Below the pieces are notes generated by a model that ran no database searches, had not been told where the DNA came from, and saw nothing but the letters and a program-made list of their open reading frames with translations. The position numbers were made by a program, and so were the translations under genes. From Linum tenue (lineage: Eukaryota; Streptophyta; Magnoliopsida; Malpighiales; Linaceae), in the NCBI GenBank assembly GCA_946122785.1, contig CAMGYJ010000002.1, forward strand, positions 61,467,703 to 61,531,702: 64,000 nucleotides of DNA. Direction: 5' to 3'. Shown in pieces: positions 60,131 through 64,000 of this stretch (within the stretch, counting starts at the first letter, position 1; the number at the start of each line of letters is the position of its first letter).

Positions 60131-61364
60131 TTAAAGTGTTACCAGGAAGTAGCTTTCGCCGTGCTGCAAGCCGTGGAGGAGGAACCCAAATTCATTAACC
60201 GGAAGCGAGAGGCCCGACGAATGAAACAACACCACATCCTCCCCGAACATGCTCCTCACGTCCACCGGCCCCCGAGGCACCTCCGTCGCCACCCCATTTA
60301 TGAACACCGTTATCACGAACCCCGCCGCCGCCTGCCCTCCAACTCCTCCGCCTGTTCATTTCATTTGTTACCCAAATATAATCATAAAAAAAAAAACCCC
60401 CACTTTCCTTTCCAGAATCTGCATAGATTAGATTCTTAATTGGCTCTTTACAGAATTTTCCTCGGAACTGCAACACAAGACATAGGTGGAGAAGGGTGGA
60501 GGGGACCATTTTTGGAGCCAAGGGAGTGAAGGGACAAACATAAAACAGTAATAAAAGCATGGAACAATCCTCTACAAAAGCTCCTCTCCTCTCCCTCCTT
60601 CCTTCTCTCTCTCTCTCTCTCTATCCCAAGATATGTGAAGGAAAAAAAAAGCGAAGCAAATGGGTACCTTGGTAGAGGAAACTGGAAGCCGCCGGAGCTG
60701 CGGCGGAGCACATTATAATATCGGAGCTGGGTGAGGTCATCAGCAGTCCACCGCCGCCGCCAGCAGAGGTGGGAACCACGGCGTCCTCGAAACCGCCGCT
60801 TAGCGCCGCCAACGGGTTCGGGAGAGAAGAAGAAGAAGAATACATGCTCTCCTGATCCATCGACGCTCCCCCCTGGCCCTGGCTGAGAAAGTAGTTATAC
60901 GACGACGAAGGAGAAGCTGGGCTCATGTTACCCACAAACCCATCCAACTGAATTGCACCGCCGCCGCCGCCGCCGGCGGGGTAGTTGTTGTTGATGTTGA
61001 AGGTCATGCCCATGGTGGTGGTAGTGCTGCCCTGGGCAGCGTCTCCGGCGGCAGCTGCAGCGGCGGCGGCGAGGCTGGCCTGGAGCTGGCGCTGGCGGCG
61101 GCGGGATCTGGAGCGGCGGTTCTGGAACCAGTAGAAGACGTTGGCGTCGCCGACGGAGCCGAATTTCTCGAGGAGCTTGCGGATGCGGACGGTCTCGTCT
61201 TTCGGCGGGTTCACCATCCCGCTGTTGAAGATGGACTCCAGGATCAGTATCTGCTCCGGCTTCGGCGTCCACCGCGACCGTACCGTCTCCCCACCGCCAC
61301 CACCTCCACCGCCATGCCGCCCTTGCCCCTGCCCCTGCCCTTGGTTGTTGTTGTTCTCTTCCAT
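60131..61364 (-). CDS. WOX11/12: WUSCHEL-related homeobox transcription factor, WOX11/12 type
   Basis: A nuclear homeodomain regulator. In Arabidopsis, poplar and rice WOX11/12 specify adventitious root founder cells and crown roots. Two exons on the minus strand, 61364-60668 and 60351-60131, are joined in phase 1 (GTACCC donor, AACAG acceptor) and give 305 residues. The ATG at 61364 precedes a Gln/Gly-rich start. The WOX homeodomain spans about residues 28-92: [57 protein letters not shown], with the invariant WF.N.R core (W79, F80, N82, R84). Exon 2 holds the clade C-terminal domain: [48 protein letters not shown]. No WUS box was seen, as expected for this intermediate clade. Poly-Ala and poly-Gly runs lie between the domains. 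An alternative acceptor before 60331 would break the frame, so 60351 is chosen. The gene is intact. Confidence 0.95.
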
Positions 61365-62869
61365 TTACTATTTTTTTTTTTTTTACTATTTTAAAAGGGG
61401 GGAAATGGAATAATAATTTTGCGGAGGCAGCAGCAGCAAAATTATTTTGGTGTTGCTGCAGTCGCTGAAAACTAGGTCATCCCCAAAAACAAAAAATTAC
61501 GCACCCCTAAAATAATAACTATATATATATATATATATATTAACTCAAAATATGTGAGAACTGGGATCGAGCTTGTTTGGAAAGAAAAAACAATAACATG
61601 TATGAAAAAGAAAAGGGGAAGAAGAACTAGCTAGAAAGCAAGGGTTTGGTCTGGGAGCAAGAAGATGAAGATGGAGCAGGAAGGAAAGGAAAGGAAGGAC
61701 ATGTAATCTGATCTATGCATGTATATATATATATATATATTTTATGGAAATTCTGTGGTTGGGAATGTTAGCGCTTTGGGAAATTACTATATCAACCTTG
61801 GGATGACGAATTCTGTTGCATTCTTTATTTGTTTATTTGCACTTTGGGAGCTTTCAACTTAAGTTCCAGAAAAGACTAGCTAACTACACACTCTCATTAT
61901 GAGCACACTAAGTACTTATGTCATGAATAGACCACTAATCAATCAAGCTTTGATATAATGTTTACTCAAATTGCTTTTAGTTTGACTTTTGTTATATCAA
62001 GTTTTAACTCTAATGTAGTTATATACCATCATGTGGATTTTTTTTCCCAATATACAAGTATTACTGTAAAAAAAAAACATTTTCATAAACCATACTGATA
62101 CTAAAAATTTTCAAAATACACAAGTTCTAGTTTCCAGCAATTTTGTTGTTGGTTCATTGGAGACAAGAAGGAACTTTTGTTGCAGGAGTATTTTCAAAAT
62201 ATATGCCGAAAGATGAAAAATAAATCTAAAGTAATCTTCAAAACCTCTTAAATCAAAAAAATATGTTCTCTTTTTTAAAACTTCTCCATAGTAAAAGTTG
62301 TATTAATTCTTTTAAAAGTTATGCAAAATAAATAAATAAAAATTGGCGATGCTCAGATGGTGGAGCACAAAGATGTGGCTGTCCAAATTTTATCGAAATC
62401 GCAAAATGACCCATTTTGTGGCAGCAATATATCGACATGTTTCATGACGAACATGGATTCAACTATTTGCGGCTTTGAAGATTTCTAAAATTTGTGCAAA
62501 AAATAAACTTCATGTCGATCAGATAACCGAGAACACAACTATTGTCATTTGAATTTAAAACGTACCTAAGGCACAAATCGGTCCAATAATCTTCATGCCA
62601 GATCTTTGGAGTCAGCAACAATTTGTGTAATCTACGCCTATTTTGGATCGATCTGGGTGTAAATCGCGTATGTTTGGAGCGTTTTGTTTGAAATCACTGT
62701 GGTCTCTAGCAAACCAGCATGAAAATAGATGGAAAGTACATCGAACCATGCCAAACTTGTGTATTTTTTAAATTTTTAGTGGAACTGTTTTGGGAATTCT
62801 TTTTAAAATTGGTAAAATGAAAAAAAGTCTCATTATGTCATGTGAGCCTCCATTTCTTAAATAATTTTG
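61365..62869 (-). promoter_or_regulatory. upstream region of the WOX gene
   Basis: Contains AT dinucleotide tracts at about 61520-61540 and 61722-61740, the nearer of which could serve as a TATA region, plus a GCAGCAGCAG patch close to the start codon. Individual binding sites cannot be assigned. Beyond about 61900 nothing specific was seen except a block ('gacttttgttatatca', about 61982) repeated at about 63377. Confidence 0.4.
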
Positions 62870-62885
62870 TATTCACCACATGTAT

Positions 62886-63110
62886 TTTTTATTATCCAGG
62901 AACCTCAGCCCACGTGCCACTTTGTGACAGTAGGTCCTAATAAATCTGGGGGCCACCTGCAATCAAATTCGACGCCAACGGGGCTTCGCCTCAGCAGCCT
63001 TGTACCTCCGGGAACACCAACGGGCCTCGCTTGGATTCGAACCTGGAATATGCACCTCCCAAACCTTCACTGTCGCGGCAGTTTTACCGTTAGACTATCT
63101 TACCTTTGGT
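62886..63110 (-). mobile_element. tRNA-derived SINE, minus strand
   Basis: On the minus strand it starts ACCAAAGGTAAGATAGTCTA and has an A-box-like TAGTCTAACGGTAAAAC and a perfect-style B box GGTTCGAATCC (plus positions about 63035-63045), spaced as in a tRNA. It ends in an A-rich tail (plus TTTTTTATT at 62886). Flanks TATTCACCACATGTAT (62870-62885) and TATTCACCGTATGTAT (63111-63126) form a 16-bp TSD with two mismatches. RNA polymerase III transcripts of such elements are copied by LINE machinery. The ORFs here are not genes. Confidence 0.9.
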
Positions 63111-63126
63111 TATTCACCGTATGTAT

Positions 63127-64000
63127 CATGCTGTAGATTTTGTAAAGCAAGGGATTATTTCTCGTCGCTTAAAAATAAACACTTAATTTGTTGGATATTT
63201 TTCTTCCTTTGAGATTGACCGAATGGGTTAATTAACCTGCTCCTACCTGCATTTCAAAAGAAACATCTCACTAGTGGCCTCTGACTTTTCATGGGGCTGA
63301 TATGGGTATTTAGATACTCGAACCTTTCTAGCCCTATTGCCGTACATAATTGCATCTCATGTTTACTTAAGATTGGACTTTTGTTATATCATGTTATAGC
63401 TCTAATGTAGCTCTACTATGAGAATCTCCATTTCTCAAATAATTTTACTTCCTTTCATCGTATCATATTCTCCATTTTGTAAGCAAGGGTTGTTTCTCAA
63501 ACTTTTCCAGAAGAATTAATTTGTTGATTAGTTTTCTCTTTTAAATACATACCCGGTCGAATGTGTTGACAGGTTCCTACCTATACGTCTAAGCAAAATA
63601 TCCTGACCTGCCCCTGATTTGTTATGAACAGGATATGAATATTTAGATACCCGCACCTTAATTACTCATCTCATTGTCATCAAATTGCATATGCTATTTA
63701 GTTATAATAAGAAGAAGGAAAAATGATAGATGGGATCGGTGCATTTATTAATGTTTAATGGAAGCAATATAGATATAGCCTTATAGGTATTTCAATTACA
63801 ATTAGCATATAACTCCACTAGTTAATAGCATAGTACTTGATCAGTACATATATTAATTAACGAACAATATCTAAATCATGGATCCTCTGTGTCATGTCTT
63901 GGGCAGAGTCAACCGCGTGACTTTGTTCTTCCCGTGTTAATTATGTGCATCGAACGCGGTTGGTTAGCAAGTTGAGCTTTTAATTACTAGATTTTATCAT
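63127..64000. repeat. diverged direct duplication, otherwise intergenic
   Basis: The series 'tccatttct.aaataattttg/a', 'gtaa(a)gcaagggttgtttctc', 'aatttgttggat', 'ggttcctacct' and 'atatttagatac.cg' at about 63424-63657 repeats 62840-62870 plus 63111-63330 in the same order. The SINE is present only in the first copy, so it came after the duplication. No gene. Confidence 0.6.

Noticed and set aside
60928..61272. 114-codon minus-strand ORF inside the WOX exon
   Set aside because: Alternative frame of the GC-rich WOX coding sequence; the other frame holds the homeodomain.

Overview
This is a window of plant nuclear DNA, almost certainly from a eudicot. Two host genes have clear plant-specific families and GT-AG introns: an R2R3-MYB and a WOX homeobox gene. 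Nearly everything else is transposable-element sequence of plant type: MULE, hAT, CACTA, Helitron, Ty1/copia and Ty3/gypsy LTR elements and a tRNA-derived SINE. The genus cannot be told from the sequence alone. No bacterial, organellar, rRNA, functional tRNA or CRISPR feature was seen.

Layout. 1-2.2 kb: LTR remnants on the minus strand, one with a tRNA-Met primer-binding site and one with a CACTA MITE inside. 2.9-6.7 kb: a SINE-like repeat, a foldback MITE and a broken RPA1-like gene. 7.4-10.5 kb: a decayed copia element with two LTRs of equal length. 10.5-12.1 kb: two small hAT MITEs. 14.7-22.5 kb: a nested stack. A MULE-like element (14857-22387) is split by a 4.8-kb MULE (15829-20613) that carries a plant-mobile-domain (PMD) gene and a convergent MURA transposase gene, both broken. 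The outer element's right terminal repeat is split again by a third insertion (21334-22352). 23.5-25.0 kb: an intact three-exon R2R3-MYB gene of the MYB105/MYB117 (LATERAL ORGAN FUSION) clade. 25.5-31.1 kb: an hAT element, a second copy of the outer MULE-like family, an element packed with TTACGTAA octamers, and a solo LTR. 31-47 kb: satellite-like arrays, two more hAT elements, a compact TRIM-like LTR element and Athila-like LTR relics. 47.4-53.5 kb: LTR sequence interrupted by a 3.6-kb Helitron with exact ends and by an hAT element. 53.5-59 kb: intergenic repeats, an hAT element and a 42-residue secretory-looking ORF. 60.1-61.4 kb: an intact two-exon WOX11/12-type gene on the minus strand, with a (GA)51 microsatellite about 0.6 kb past its stop. 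62.9-63.1 kb: a SINE.

The two intact genes are unrelated developmental regulators and show no sign of acting as a cluster. Most element boundaries were fixed by reading target-site duplications (TSDs) directly: nine elements have perfect ones and several more have one mismatch. This gives a relative order of insertions. The most unusual items are the PMD+MURA MULE, whose subterminal zones hold mirror-placed TCGAGT/ACTCGA dyads, and the roughly 0.8-kb element with about twenty perfect TTACGTAA sites.
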